Origin: Chloroflexota bacterium | Lineage (GTDB): Bacteria; Chloroflexota; Dehalococcoidia; Lucifugimonadales; UBA2985 | Length of the DNA stretch: 44,761 nucleotides | Direction: 5' to 3' | Assembly: GCA_027622595.1 (NCBI GenBank) | Contig: JAQBZZ010000009.1 | Location: forward strand, 1-44,761 | Shown here: positions 8,367-15,705 of the stretch, one piece after another | Layout of the letters: each line of letters begins with the position of its first letter | How positions within the stretch are numbered: the first letter of the stretch is position 1 | The notes under the pieces: generated by a model | The model's input: only the letters and a program-made list of their open reading frames with translations | Databases searched by the model: none | What the model was told of the DNA's origin: nothing | Translations under genes and position numbers: made by a program

Positions 8367-8528
8367 TTACCTAATAAACAGGAACCAGACGGCAACGGCC
8401 CCGATCGCGACTACGACAATTAGGGGAACAACGCAGGTGATGAAGGTCGTGATGCCGCGGAGGATCTTCAGAGGCAGCAGGGCTAGTCTTAACGGCAGCA
8501 GAAGAAGCCGGAGCAGCAGCCCTATCAC
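8367..8528 (-). CDS. 53-residue hydrophobic membrane peptide, unknown function
   Basis: A GTG at 8528 lies three bases beyond the stop codon of the winged-helix gene and opens a frame of 53 codons ending in TAA at 8367. The product starts MIGLLLRLLLLPLRLALLPLK, is Leu/Arg-rich over the first 25 residues and then has one strong membrane span (about residues 29-50, rich in Val, Ile and Ala) ending WFLFIR. The amphipathic-then-transmembrane pattern and the near-zero spacing suggest a real gene translated with the upstream regulator. No family was recognised. Confidence 0.55.
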   Translation of the reverse strand: MIGLLLRLLLLPLRLALLPLKILRGITTFITCVVPLIVVVAIGAVAVWFLFIR

Positions 8529-8531
8529 GGC

Positions 8532-8834
8532 CTAGTCCGCCACGTTCAGATGCCCCTTCAAGGCTTCAACGGCCTCATGGGAGCCAAAGACGGTGGTGAG
8601 CCGCCCATTGACCCGCACCTTCCGCTTGGATATGAGTCCCTTTTTGTGAAGCAGGTAGAGGGACCAACTCAGGGAGGAGCGTTTCAGCCGGGGAAATATC
8701 TGGAGCAGTCCTTCGTCGCTGTTATCGAACACCTCATCAGGGCGTCTATTCAACTCCGCCAGAAGCATGCCCTGAAGGGGCGGAAGTCCTTCTTCGGTTG
8801 GCCCCGTTGAAACCATAATCTGGGATATTTTCAT
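8532..8834 (-). CDS. Small winged-helix-like DNA-binding protein
   Basis: The frame could extend to 9020, but ATG 8834 has a strong AAAGGGGG ribosome binding site five bases upstream and is the likely start, giving 100 residues. The centre has the helix-turn-helix-wing feel of a transcription regulator: short helices (LLQIFPRLKRSSLSWSLYLLHKKGLI) followed by a basic beta wing (SKRKVRVNGRLTTVFGS). The family was not identified. It is followed at once by a hydrophobic peptide gene, a pairing that suggests a regulator and its membrane effector or signal. Divided palindrome half-sites lie just upstream of its start. Confidence 0.65.
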   Translation of the reverse strand: MKISQIMVSTGPTEEGLPPLQGMLLAELNRRPDEVFDNSDEGLLQIFPRLKRSSLSWSLYLLHKKGLISKRKVRVNGRLTTVFGSHEAVEALKGHLNVAD

Positions 8835-8861
8835 AATTCCCCCTTTATAAAGTAATATAAG

Positions 8862-8904
8862 CGCTTGCAAGAGTTTATCAGGATTAACAAGCACGTTGCA
8901 AGCG
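8862..8904. promoter_or_regulatory. Divided inverted repeat upstream of the winged-helix gene
   Basis: CGCTTGCAA (8862-8870) and TTGCAAGCG (8896-8904) are exact inverted copies separated by 25 bases. They lie 28 to 70 bases upstream of the start at 8834, where an operator would be expected. The first arm is also followed on the minus strand by TATAAA (8854-8849), so it may overlap a promoter. Autoregulation by the downstream winged-helix protein is an inference. Confidence 0.4.
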
Positions 8905-9055
8905 TTTACAGTGCGGCAGTGCACGCCCTGCACCCACAACCAGACTGCTGTCGCACTGGTTTCGCAAGCGCGCCCTGCCGCTCGTCCCGGCTTGTCAAGG
9001 GACGCGGGCAGAGAGGGCACGGTTTTTGTATCTCGTCACTGATCCGGAAAACAAT

Positions 9056-9090
9056 AATAGCCAGGAGACGCTATATCTCCCGGCTATTTT
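9056..9090 (-). terminator. Terminator-like hairpin after the cysteine module
   Basis: AATAGCC-A-GGAGA (9056-9068) pairs with TCTCC-C-GGCTATT (9076-9088) around a seven-base loop, with one mismatch. Read on the minus strand the hairpin is followed by a T-rich stretch (ATTGTTTTCC), about 80 bases after the stop codon of the cysteine synthase gene. The rest of the gap between 8835 and 9167 shows no gene. Confidence 0.5.
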
Positions 9091-9167
9091 GCAAATGTAA
9101 TTTGTAGAAAATTGTCACGATCCCTGAATGAACCGTCTCTTCCCCTTCTCCCCACTCACCCGGATGA

Positions 9168-10103
9168 CTACCACCATATCTTTTGATCTACGCTATCCTT
9201 CAACTCCTCGAAGTCCTTGGTCCACAGGGCGGTACTCAGGTACTTCCACCCGCCATCGGCCAGGAGGCAAACGATGTTTCCCTTCTCCATTCGCTCTGCC
9301 AGCCGCATGGCGCAGCACAGCACAGACCCGGATGAGACACCCGCGAATATTCCCTCTTTTTGCATCAACTCCCGTGTAACCCTGAACGCCTCTTTGCTCT
9401 CGACCATTATGCGACTGTCGAGAAGCGAGAGGTCAAGAATCGGCGGAATGAACCCTTCCTCCAAACTGCGGAGCCCCTGAATTACATCATCGGGGTGAGG
9501 GACTACGGCGACCACCTTTATGTCCGGGTTATACTCCTTGAGACGCCTGCCCACTCCCATGAGAGTACCGCCGGTTCCCAGTCCCGCCACGAATACATCC
9601 ACCTCCGGAAGGTCCTCCAGGATCTCCACTCCGGTGGTCTCGTAGTGAGCCCTTGGATTGGCCTCGTTTCCATACTGGTACGGCATGAAGTAGCCATCAT
9701 CCTTGGCCGCCATCGCCTCGGCTACCACGATGGCCCCGTTGGTGCCCTTGGACCCGTCGCTGTACACTATCTCCGCGCCGTAGGCCTCCAGCAACTGCGC
9801 CCTCTCCACGCTGACGTTCTCGGGCATGATCACCTTTATCTTATAGCCCTTCCTCCGCGCAATGAAGGCCAGGGCTATTCCCGTGTTGCCGCTGGTGGGC
9901 TCCAGAATAACCTTATCGTGGGTGAGGGTGCCGTCGGCCTCGGCCCGCTCGATCATGTACTTGGCGATGCGGTCCTTGAGACTGCCCGTTGGGTTGCTCC
10001 CCTCCAGCTTGGCAAATATGTGGACGTCCTTCTTGGGACTCATCCGCTCTATCTCCACCATCGGGGTATTCCCAATGGTATCGAGAATGTCTCTTTTCTT
10101 CAT
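9168..10103 (-). CDS. cysM: PLP-dependent cysteine synthase, CysM (CysO-thiocarboxylate-dependent) type
   Basis: The 311-residue fold type II PLP enzyme has Lys43 in PTGSLKDR for the cofactor Schiff base and TSGNTG at 70-75 for the substrate carboxylate. The C-terminal LLADGGWKYLST block resembles the mycobacterial CysM that uses a protein thiocarboxylate (CysO-COSH) with O-phosphoserine, rather than the sulfide-using CysK. The frame extends to a TTG at 10154 that overlaps the upstream gene, and another TTG follows a GGGGAGG; I chose ATG 10103 because the protein similarity starts there. The MoeB-like gene directly upstream would activate such a sulfur carrier. The carrier gene itself is not in the window. 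Confidence 0.85.
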   Translation of the reverse strand: MKKRDILDTIGNTPMVEIERMSPKKDVHIFAKLEGSNPTGSLKDRIAKYMIERAEADGTLTHDKVILEPTSGNTGIALAFIARRKGYKIKVIMPENVSVERAQLLEAYGAEIVYSDGSKGTNGAIVVAEAMAAKDDGYFMPYQYGNEANPRAHYETTGVEILEDLPEVDVFVAGLGTGGTLMGVGRRLKEYNPDIKVVAVVPHPDDVIQGLRSLEEGFIPPILDLSLLDSRIMVESKEAFRVTRELMQKEGIFAGVSSGSVLCCAMRLAERMEKGNIVCLLADGGWKYLSTALWTKDFEELKDSVDQKIWW

Positions 10104-10146
10104 GAGTGATTGTCCAACTATTTCCAAGCTGACGTCCTCCCCGGTC

Positions 10147-10974
10147 TTAGGCAACGGGGACAGGGGGCTTAAGCCCGCAGAAGATTTCGTAATCTATAAG
10201 CTCATGGATGGTGGGGTTATCACCGCATAGAGGGCACGCGGTGTTACGCCGCAGCTTCACCGTGCGGAAATCCATGCTCAGGGCATCGATGAGCAGCAAG
10301 CGTCCCACCAGTGGCTCACCCACTCCCAGGATCAGTTTGATGGTCTCTATGGCCTGAATGCTCCCCACCAGGCCGGGCAGCGCCCCCAACACGCCTGCCT
10401 CGGCGCAACTGGGCACTACTCCAGGGGGTGGAGGAGTGGGAAAGAGGCAGCGGTAGCATCCCTGACCGGGGATGAACACGCTGGCCTGCCCATCGAAGAT
10501 CAGAATGCTGCCGTCCACCAGGGGCTTGCCCAAAAGGTAGGATGCGTCGTTCACCAGGTATCGGGCGGCGAAGTTGTCGGCCCCGTTGATCACTACGTCG
10601 TACTGGGAAATTATCTCCATGGCGTTCTCGGAGGTAAGTGGAGCCTCATGGCCAACCACCTTGACGTCGGAGTTGTATTCGGCCAGGGTCTGCTGGGCCG
10701 ATAGGACCTTGGGCTTACCGATATCCTGTTGGCGATGAAGAATCTGGCGCTGGAGGTTGCTCAGCTCCACCACATCGAAGTCCACGATTCCTATGGTGCC
10801 TACACCTGCGAGAGCCAGGTACAGGGCTACAGGAGACCCAAGACCTCCGGCCCCTATGATGAGTACCTTTGCATCCAGAAGGTTTCTCTGTCCCTTGCTG
10901 CCCACCTGGGGCATGATGAGATGCCGGCTGTAACGTTTTACCTGCTCCGGCGTGAGCGCTGCTGTCTGAGTCAT
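10147..10974 (-). CDS. MoeB/ThiF-family adenylyltransferase (E1-like)
   Basis: The 275-residue enzyme adenylates the C-terminal glycine of ubiquitin-like sulfur carriers such as MoaD, ThiS or CysO. It has the nucleotide motif GAGGLG (41-46), the DFDVVELSNLQRQ block (65-77), a candidate crossover-loop Cys190 (SCAEAGVLG), and two zinc-binding pairs, Cys173/Cys176 and Cys247/Cys250. It lacks the C-terminal rhodanese domain of MoeZ-type proteins, so sulfur must come from elsewhere. It sits between the Rrf2 regulator and the cysteine synthase on the same strand, which suggests that cysteine synthesis, more than molybdopterin synthesis, is its job. ATG 10974 is the start; an AGGAG-like site (AAGAGGAGGGTCAAGGAA) precedes it. 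Confidence 0.9.
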   Translation of the reverse strand: MTQTAALTPEQVKRYSRHLIMPQVGSKGQRNLLDAKVLIIGAGGLGSPVALYLALAGVGTIGIVDFDVVELSNLQRQILHRQQDIGKPKVLSAQQTLAEYNSDVKVVGHEAPLTSENAMEIISQYDVVINGADNFAARYLVNDASYLLGKPLVDGSILIFDGQASVFIPGQGCYRCLFPTPPPPGVVPSCAEAGVLGALPGLVGSIQAIETIKLILGVGEPLVGRLLLIDALSMDFRTVKLRRNTACPLCGDNPTIHELIDYEIFCGLKPPVPVA

Positions 10975-11052
10975 TTCCTTGACCCTCCTCTTTTGGCTGG
11001 CATTCAGATTAGATGCCCCGTAATGTCTACAGATTCACCGATAATACGAAAA

Positions 11053-11100
11053 CCCCGCGCTCCACACTCGGCTGAGGCCGAGGAGTAGATCCTAACGGGG
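11053..11100 (-). promoter_or_regulatory. Structured spacer between the Rrf2 and MoeB-like genes
   Basis: An outer pairing CCCCG (11053-11057) with CGGGG (11096-11100) encloses a tight hairpin, CTCGGC-TGAG-GCCGAG (about 11068-11083). On the minus strand the outer stem ends in CGGGGTTTT, so it resembles a terminator or processing structure in the 154-base spacer. It may partly uncouple moeB-cysM from the regulator gene. Confidence 0.35.
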
Positions 11101-11128
11101 CCTGGCTTCCACTAGGATTGATCCAGTG

Positions 11129-11554
11129 TTAGATCTGGTACATTCCCAGACTTTGGGGTCGCTTCTGGCGATTGGCCAAGTCGGCAATGGTGGTGGAGTT
11201 CAGCACGCTGTTGACCGCATCCTCTACAGACCTCCAAACCTCACGCTGTGCGCAGATATTGGAGAGCGTACACTCCGTTGGCTCTGTGATGCAATCCAAG
11301 AATGCGGACGTGCCTTCCAGACCGGTCATAACCATTCCCAAGCTTATCTCATCAGGAGCTTTGGCCAGTACGTGGCCCCCTTGAGGCCCTCTACGGCTCC
11401 TGATGAACCCGAATTTGCTCAGGGTGGTAAGGAGCTGGTCCAGGTATGGCTCAGGGATGCTCTGGCGGTCGGCTATCTCCACGGTCTGGACGGAACCTTC
11501 TCCATACCGCTGTGCAAGCTCAACCAGTGCTCGTACCCCATAGTCTACCTTCAT
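11129..11554 (-). CDS. Rrf2-family transcription regulator
   Basis: The 141-residue protein starts MKVDYGVRALVELA, the typical Rrf2 opening, and has the winged helix with IPEPYLDQLLTTLSKFGFIRSRRGPQGG. Three cysteines, Cys88, Cys95 and Cys101, lie where IscR-type members hold an Fe-S cluster (here C-x6-C-x5-C). Because cysteine genes follow, a CymR-like role in sulfur control, possibly sensing Fe-S state, is likely but inferred. The frame also contains ATG 11581 and a GTG at residue 8 of that longer version; AGGAGG lies 18 bases before the ATG chosen here and 12 before that GTG, so the start is uncertain by a few residues. Confidence 0.88.
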   Translation of the reverse strand: MKVDYGVRALVELAQRYGEGSVQTVEIADRQSIPEPYLDQLLTTLSKFGFIRSRRGPQGGHVLAKAPDEISLGMVMTGLEGTSAFLDCITEPTECTLSNICAQREVWRSVEDAVNSVLNSTTIADLANRQKRPQSLGMYQI

Positions 11555-11604
11555 CGGCACCTTGATACCCCACCTCCTCATTACAACATTGCAACCGTTG
11601 GAGA

Positions 11605-11633
11605 ATTATATCACTCCCCCTACACACCTTCAA
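11605..11633 (-). promoter_or_regulatory. Promoter of the Rrf2-moeB-cysM unit
   Basis: On the minus strand TTGAAG (11633-11628) and a perfect TATAAT (11610-11605) are separated by 17 bases. Transcription would start near 11598, about 45 bases before the Rrf2 start. Confidence 0.65.
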
Positions 11634-11737
11634 GCCTGGGAAAGCTTTTGGTGTTCCTCAAAGGAAGGTCGTACCCGAGCAAGCCCAATGGGTCAAAGGC
11701 CTGTAAAGCGTCCGGGCACAAGACACGCAAGTCTGAT

Positions 11738-11941
11738 CTATGGCGATTCCAGCTGATCCGTCGAGAACATATCATTTGGTAGTTGAGAGTCGTCGAACTG
11801 CACGTAGCATAAATCCATATCGTCTGCTAGAAGCACTACTCCCTCTTTGCCCCAATACTCAGAGGCAGGTAGATACATAGGGACGGGGCCGTCTGCTCCT
11901 TCCTTGACTCGCACTCTGTCGCCTTCCTCAAATAATGCCAT
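11738..11941 (-). CDS. 67-residue SH3-like small protein, unknown function
   Basis: ATG 11941 follows GGAGGTGTAAC, a good ribosome binding site, so the 14 extra upstream codons of the open frame are not needed. The protein reads MALFEEGDRVRVKEGADGPVP, then a short loop, then KEGVVLLADDMDLCYVQFDD, which resembles the beta strands of small SH3/KOW-like barrels that bind nucleic acid or proteins. It is acidic, has no membrane segment and belongs to no family I recognise. It lies on the same strand as the Rrf2 gene but more than 180 bases upstream, and the Rrf2 promoter sits between them. Confidence 0.6.
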   Translation of the reverse strand: MALFEEGDRVRVKEGADGPVPMYLPASEYWGKEGVVLLADDMDLCYVQFDDSQLPNDMFSTDQLESP

Positions 11942-12196
11942 GTTACACCTCCGTGGTTGACACCATTCCCAATTATATGCCAACAGGGAACCCTGCTCAG
12001 ACAGTCAGTCTGCTTTCTGTATCAGGAGAGGCAGGGCAGTCCCAGTTTTCGCCCCAGCCATCACATCTACCACCTACGCCTTTTTTGGGTTTCTGGCCAG
12101 ATACACAGGCGTGGCAGTTGCAGGGGACGTGTTTAAGAGATACTATGAGTAGGCAAAATTGACTTTTACTTAATTTTACTTAAAAGGAGGAACGTC

Positions 12197-12829
12197 ATGG
12201 ATACCATATCCCTAGACGTTAGCCCAAGAGATATCACAAGGAAGAAAGTAAGGGCTCTGAGGAAGACGGGCGTGATTCCCCTGCACCTCTATGGTAATGG
12301 CGTACCATCCCAGACTCTACAGGCCGATAGTTCCACGGTCTCCAAGGTCGTGAATCACGTTGGGCAAAACATACCCCTATACCTCAAGCAAGAAGGCAAC
12401 AAACAGCAGGACCTGGTGTTTGTCCGCGAGGTCCAACACCATCCCATTACCAACCGGATACTTCACGTCGACTTCTTTCGAGTGGACGTGACCCATACGG
12501 TCAGGGGAGATGTGCCCGTTGTCCTCTTTGGGGAGGCCCCGGCAGTACGGACGCACCACGGTATCCTGATGCAGACCCTCCATGAACTCTCCGTGGAGTG
12601 CTTGCCCATGGAGATGCCGGAACGGATAGAGATCGATATATCCGGCCTGGAGGAACTGGACAACGGCATCAGGGTCTCGGACTATATTCCCGCGTCCGGC
12701 GTTACCATCCTGACTGACCCGGATGAACTCATCGTCAGAATAGGCGCTCCCAGAGTGGTAGAGGAAGAGGTCGCGAGGCCGGCAGAGGTGACCACCGAAG
12801 AGGCGGCGGTGACAGAGGAGAGCGACTAG
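12197..12829 (+). CDS. rplY: Ribosomal protein bL25, long (CTC/general stress) form
   Basis: The 210-residue protein has the N-terminal 5S rRNA-binding domain (R-x-x-x-R-K-x-x-V-R-A-L-R-K-x-G-V-I-P near residue 13; HHPITNRILHVDFFRVD near 80) and the C-terminal beta domain of the longer CTC type, ending in a Glu-rich tail. It binds 5S rRNA in the large ribosomal subunit. AAGGAGG lies seven bases before the ATG. Just upstream are two copies of TTTTACTTAA in an AT-rich stretch (about 12163-12182). The 213-base gap to the divergent small gene at 11941 shows no other gene. Confidence 0.93.
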   Translation: MDTISLDVSPRDITRKKVRALRKTGVIPLHLYGNGVPSQTLQADSSTVSKVVNHVGQNIPLYLKQEGNKQQDLVFVREVQHHPITNRILHVDFFRVDVTHTVRGDVPVVLFGEAPAVRTHHGILMQTLHELSVECLPMEMPERIEIDISGLEELDNGIRVSDYIPASGVTILTDPDELIVRIGAPRVVEEEVARPAEVTTEEAAVTEESD

Positions 12830-12847
12830 CCCGCTACGGCGGGCTAG
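12826..12847 (+). terminator. Hairpin terminator after rplY
   Basis: CTAGCCCGC (12826-12834) pairs perfectly with GCGGGCTAG (12839-12847) around the loop TACG; the rplY stop codon lies inside the left arm. Only a weak T-tract (TCTT) follows. It could also stop the convergent fmt transcript, which ends 30 bases away. Confidence 0.5.
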
Positions 12848-12877
12848 TCTTGGAAGGGCAATGCGCTGGTCTCACCA

Positions 12878-13819
12878 CTAGCAGGGCAGGACGGAACCTT
12901 GAAATCCCTCGTACCCCTGTAGAAAGTCTCTGGCATCCACATCCCTCTTACCCTCAAGCTGGACTCTCTTGAGCCCCAGGATGCCGTCTTCGGTAACCAC
13001 GCCGACGGTAGCCGCTGCGTCGGTTTCCAAGAGCACCACTTTGCCTGGAGGGCTGCCTGCGCCTCCGGGCAGGGGTACAGCGTCCAGCACCTTGAGCAGC
13101 TTCCCCTGCCAGTGTGTGTAGGAGCCGGGCCAGGGGGAGTAGGCGCGTACCTCACGCCATAGACTCTCCGCCGACAGTTCCCACCGGATTGCCCCGTCTT
13201 CCTTGGTCAGCTTGCGGGCATAGGTCGCGAGGGCTTCCTCCTGGGGCCTTGGTGCAAGGTCGCCCCGGGCGTAGAGGGGCAGGTTTTTCACCAGGAGCCT
13301 CGCTCCCTCACGGAACAGCCTGTCGGTCAGTGTCTCCACCGTGTCCTGGGGTAACAGGGCATGTTCCTCTTGGGCAAGTATCGGGCCGGAGTCCATCCCC
13401 TCATTCAAGAGCATCAACGTCACCCCGGCTGTCTCGTCTCCTTCCAGTAGGGTGAACGCCACGGGAGAAGGCCCTCTATATCGCGGCAGAAGCGATGGGT
13501 GGATGTTCACGCATCCAAGAGGCGGCAGGTTTACCACCTCGCTCGGGAGAATTCTTCCGTAGGCGGCTATGACCATGATGTCGGGTTCGAGGGCGGCGAG
13601 TTCCTTATAGGTATTTTCGTCCCTTAAAGAGGTGGGCTGAAACACCCTCAGGCCGTGCTCTTCGGCGTAGGCCTTGATTGGCGATGGCGCCACATTTCTT
13701 CCCCGACCCGTTGGTCTATCCGGTTGGGTGTAGACGCCAACCACCTGATAGCCACTCTCCACAAGCTGCTCCAGGGGAGGAATGACGAACGCCGGCGTCC
13801 CCATGTATATCACTCTCAT
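12878..13819 (-). CDS. fmt: Methionyl-tRNA formyltransferase
   Basis: Fmt formylates initiator Met-tRNA using 10-formyltetrahydrofolate. The 313-residue length is standard. The catalytic trio Asn105, His107 and Asp143 is present, with the SLLPRYRG motif at 109-116 and NEGMDSGPIL around 139. The C-terminal OB-like domain is complete (WPGSYTHWQGKLLKV). A peptide deformylase gene, a frequent partner, is not next to it. It is transcribed away from dnaA. Confidence 0.96.
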   Translation of the reverse strand: MRVIYMGTPAFVIPPLEQLVESGYQVVGVYTQPDRPTGRGRNVAPSPIKAYAEEHGLRVFQPTSLRDENTYKELAALEPDIMVIAAYGRILPSEVVNLPPLGCVNIHPSLLPRYRGPSPVAFTLLEGDETAGVTLMLLNEGMDSGPILAQEEHALLPQDTVETLTDRLFREGARLLVKNLPLYARGDLAPRPQEEALATYARKLTKEDGAIRWELSAESLWREVRAYSPWPGSYTHWQGKLLKVLDAVPLPGGAGSPPGKVVLLETDAAATVGVVTEDGILGLKRVQLEGKRDVDARDFLQGYEGFQGSVLPC

Positions 13820-14137
13820 TGACTTGCCTCGTCAGGGATTATAGAGGGATGCCAGGGCCCAAACAACAATCGGGGGGAAACTCGCCGAAAACTCGTTGTC
13901 GCGACCCTTGCAGGCCCTGGACGCCGACCCTGTTATATTGTGCATGGCCCAAACAACATAGCCCCGGACCCACCTCCGGAGGCTCCTTGATCCGCCTGAT
14001 ATTCAGGTGCCTTTTCAGTGCCCCCTGGCGCTATTTTATCCTGGTTCCTCTTCCCTGTAATCGTGGGGTAGCCGCGAGGTTTTCCCTGCGCGTGTTGCGG
14101 ATTATTAGTCTGTATTCTCGGGAGAAAAGACGCACCT
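13820..14137. other. Gene-free gap between fmt and dnaA with short repeats
   Basis: This 318-base stretch holds the divergent start regions of fmt and dnaA. A 13-base direct repeat, GGCCCAAACAACA, occurs at 13856-13868 and 13946-13958 (period 90), and CCAGGGCC (13852-13859) is inverted as GGCCCTGG (13913-13920). I saw no near-consensus DnaA boxes and no convincing small gene. Confidence 0.5.
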
Positions 14138-15529
14138 GTGAAACGCCTGAACCCTAGCCAGATGTGGGAAGCAACCCTTGGCAGCCTTGAATTGCAGGTA
14201 AGCCGGCCCAGCTATGCTACCTGGCTCAAAGACACCGTAGGTCTGTCCTTTAACGACAACAGGATGGTGGTGGGCGCTCCATCCCCCTTCGTGGCCCAGT
14301 GGCTTGAGCGGCGCATGTCGTCCCTCATCGAGGCCGCCCTGTCCCAGGTCGCAGGCTTGCCAACAACTGTGCAGTTCCAGGTTATGACGCAGATGACTTC
14401 TCATACCTCTCCGCGCGAGGAGCCTCAGGCCTTAGCCGCCCAGCTTCCGCAGTCGTCTAATGGCCATTCCTCCCAAAATGGAGGCCAAAATGGAACCAGG
14501 GCCTTCAGGCTCAACCCGAAGTACACCCTGGACTCCTTCGTCGTTGGCCAGTCAAACCAGCTGGCCTATGCCGCGGCGGTGGCAGTATCCTCCCGGTCCG
14601 GTACAGCCTATAATCCGCTTTTCCTGTACGGAGGCGTTGGGCTGGGCAAGACCCACCTTCTACACGGCATAGGCCACGCCTCTGCCAGCAGGGGTCTCAA
14701 CTACCTGTACGTAAGCTCTGAGCAGTTCACCAATGAATTCATAACGTCAATTCAGATGAAGCGGACAGGGGAATTTCGGGAAAAATACCGTTCGGTTGAT
14801 GTCCTCCTCATGGACGATATCCAGTTTATGCGGGGCAAAGAGGCCATACAAGAGGGCTTCTTTCACACCTTCAACGATCTTCATAACTCCAACCGCCAGA
14901 TCGTGATTGCCTGTGACAGGCCTTCTTCGGCGCTGGTCCCGCTGGAAGACCGCCTACGATCCCGCTTTCAGTGGGGGCTCAGTGCCGATATCCAACTCCC
15001 CGACCTTGAAACGCGCAAGGCAATCCTTGAGGTGAAGGCCGCGGCCATGGGCGTAGGCGTCCCTGACGAAGTCTTAGACCTGATCTCCGAGAACTTCCTC
15101 TCAAGCATTCGCGACCTGGAAGGGGCCTTGAACCGTGTTTGCGCCTACTCTGATCTGACGGCTCAGACACTCGACCTGGACCTTGCCTATCTCAGCCTTG
15201 GAGACCTTCTGACCATGAAGCAGAAGCAAGTCCCTCCGCCTGAAACTGTTATCTCCCAGGTATGCTCTTTCTACGGCGTCGAGAACCAGGCCCTCGTCAG
15301 CAAGCGGAGAGATAAGAAAGTCACGTCTGCCCGCCAGGTGGCAATATACCTGCTTCGAGAGTGTACACAGATGTCTCTCAAAGACATCGGCTCGGTGGTT
15401 GGGAATAGAGACCATACGACTGTGCGGCACGCGTGGGCTAAAATCTTTAAGGAAAAGATCACCGATAAGAGCCTCAAAGCCCAGCTTGAATCGATCTCCG
15501 CACGCATCGAAGAACAGACACCTTCATAG
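14138..15529 (+). CDS. dnaA: Chromosomal replication initiator DnaA
   Basis: The 463-residue protein has all four DnaA domains: the N-terminal DnaB/DiaA-interaction domain (1-80), a Ser/Gln/Asn-rich linker (about 85-122), the AAA+ domain with Walker A near 165-172 (GGVGLGKT) and Walker B MDDIQF at 225-230, and the C-terminal DNA-binding domain with the GNRDHTTVRHA signature near residue 420-430. It binds DnaA boxes and melts the origin. The start is GTG 14138. The AT-rich gap immediately downstream is a candidate origin. Confidence 0.97.
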   Translation: MKRLNPSQMWEATLGSLELQVSRPSYATWLKDTVGLSFNDNRMVVGAPSPFVAQWLERRMSSLIEAALSQVAGLPTTVQFQVMTQMTSHTSPREEPQALAAQLPQSSNGHSSQNGGQNGTRAFRLNPKYTLDSFVVGQSNQLAYAAAVAVSSRSGTAYNPLFLYGGVGLGKTHLLHGIGHASASRGLNYLYVSSEQFTNEFITSIQMKRTGEFREKYRSVDVLLMDDIQFMRGKEAIQEGFFHTFNDLHNSNRQIVIACDRPSSALVPLEDRLRSRFQWGLSADIQLPDLETRKAILEVKAAAMGVGVPDEVLDLISENFLSSIRDLEGALNRVCAYSDLTAQTLDLDLAYLSLGDLLTMKQKQVPPPETVISQVCSFYGVENQALVSKRRDKKVTSARQVAIYLLRECTQMSLKDIGSVVGNRDHTTVRHAWAKIFKEKITDKSLKAQLESISARIEEQTPS

Positions 15530-15705
15530 ATGCTCTATCGCCCATTATCCTCATTATCACCAGACCTTAATATCCTTGTAACACCTAAAGCCGTCACAGC
15601 TAGCCGAACCATATTAATAACAACTTCACTAGGCAAACTCCCATTATCCCCATAACACGTTATTATCTATTATGATTATGGCTATATTAGATACTACTAA
15701 ATATT
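15530..15705. other. Candidate replication origin (oriC) downstream of dnaA
   Basis: The gap between dnaA and obg has three 9-mers in one orientation close to the DnaA box TTATCCACA: TTATCCTCA (15545-15553, one mismatch), TTATCACCA (15554-15562, two mismatches, directly abutting) and TTATCCCCA (15644-15652, one mismatch). The following 60 bases (15661-15720) contain only 12 G or C, very low for this window, as expected of an unwinding element. The promoter of obg may also lie here. Confidence 0.45.

Noticed and set aside
8865-9107. 80-codon plus-strand frame in the gap before the cysteine synthase gene
   Set aside because: Cys/Arg-rich, no ribosome binding site, and it overlaps the inverted repeat and the terminator-like hairpin.
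9360-10109. 249-codon open frame opposite the cysteine synthase gene
   Set aside because: It is the complement of a well-conserved gene and resembles no protein.
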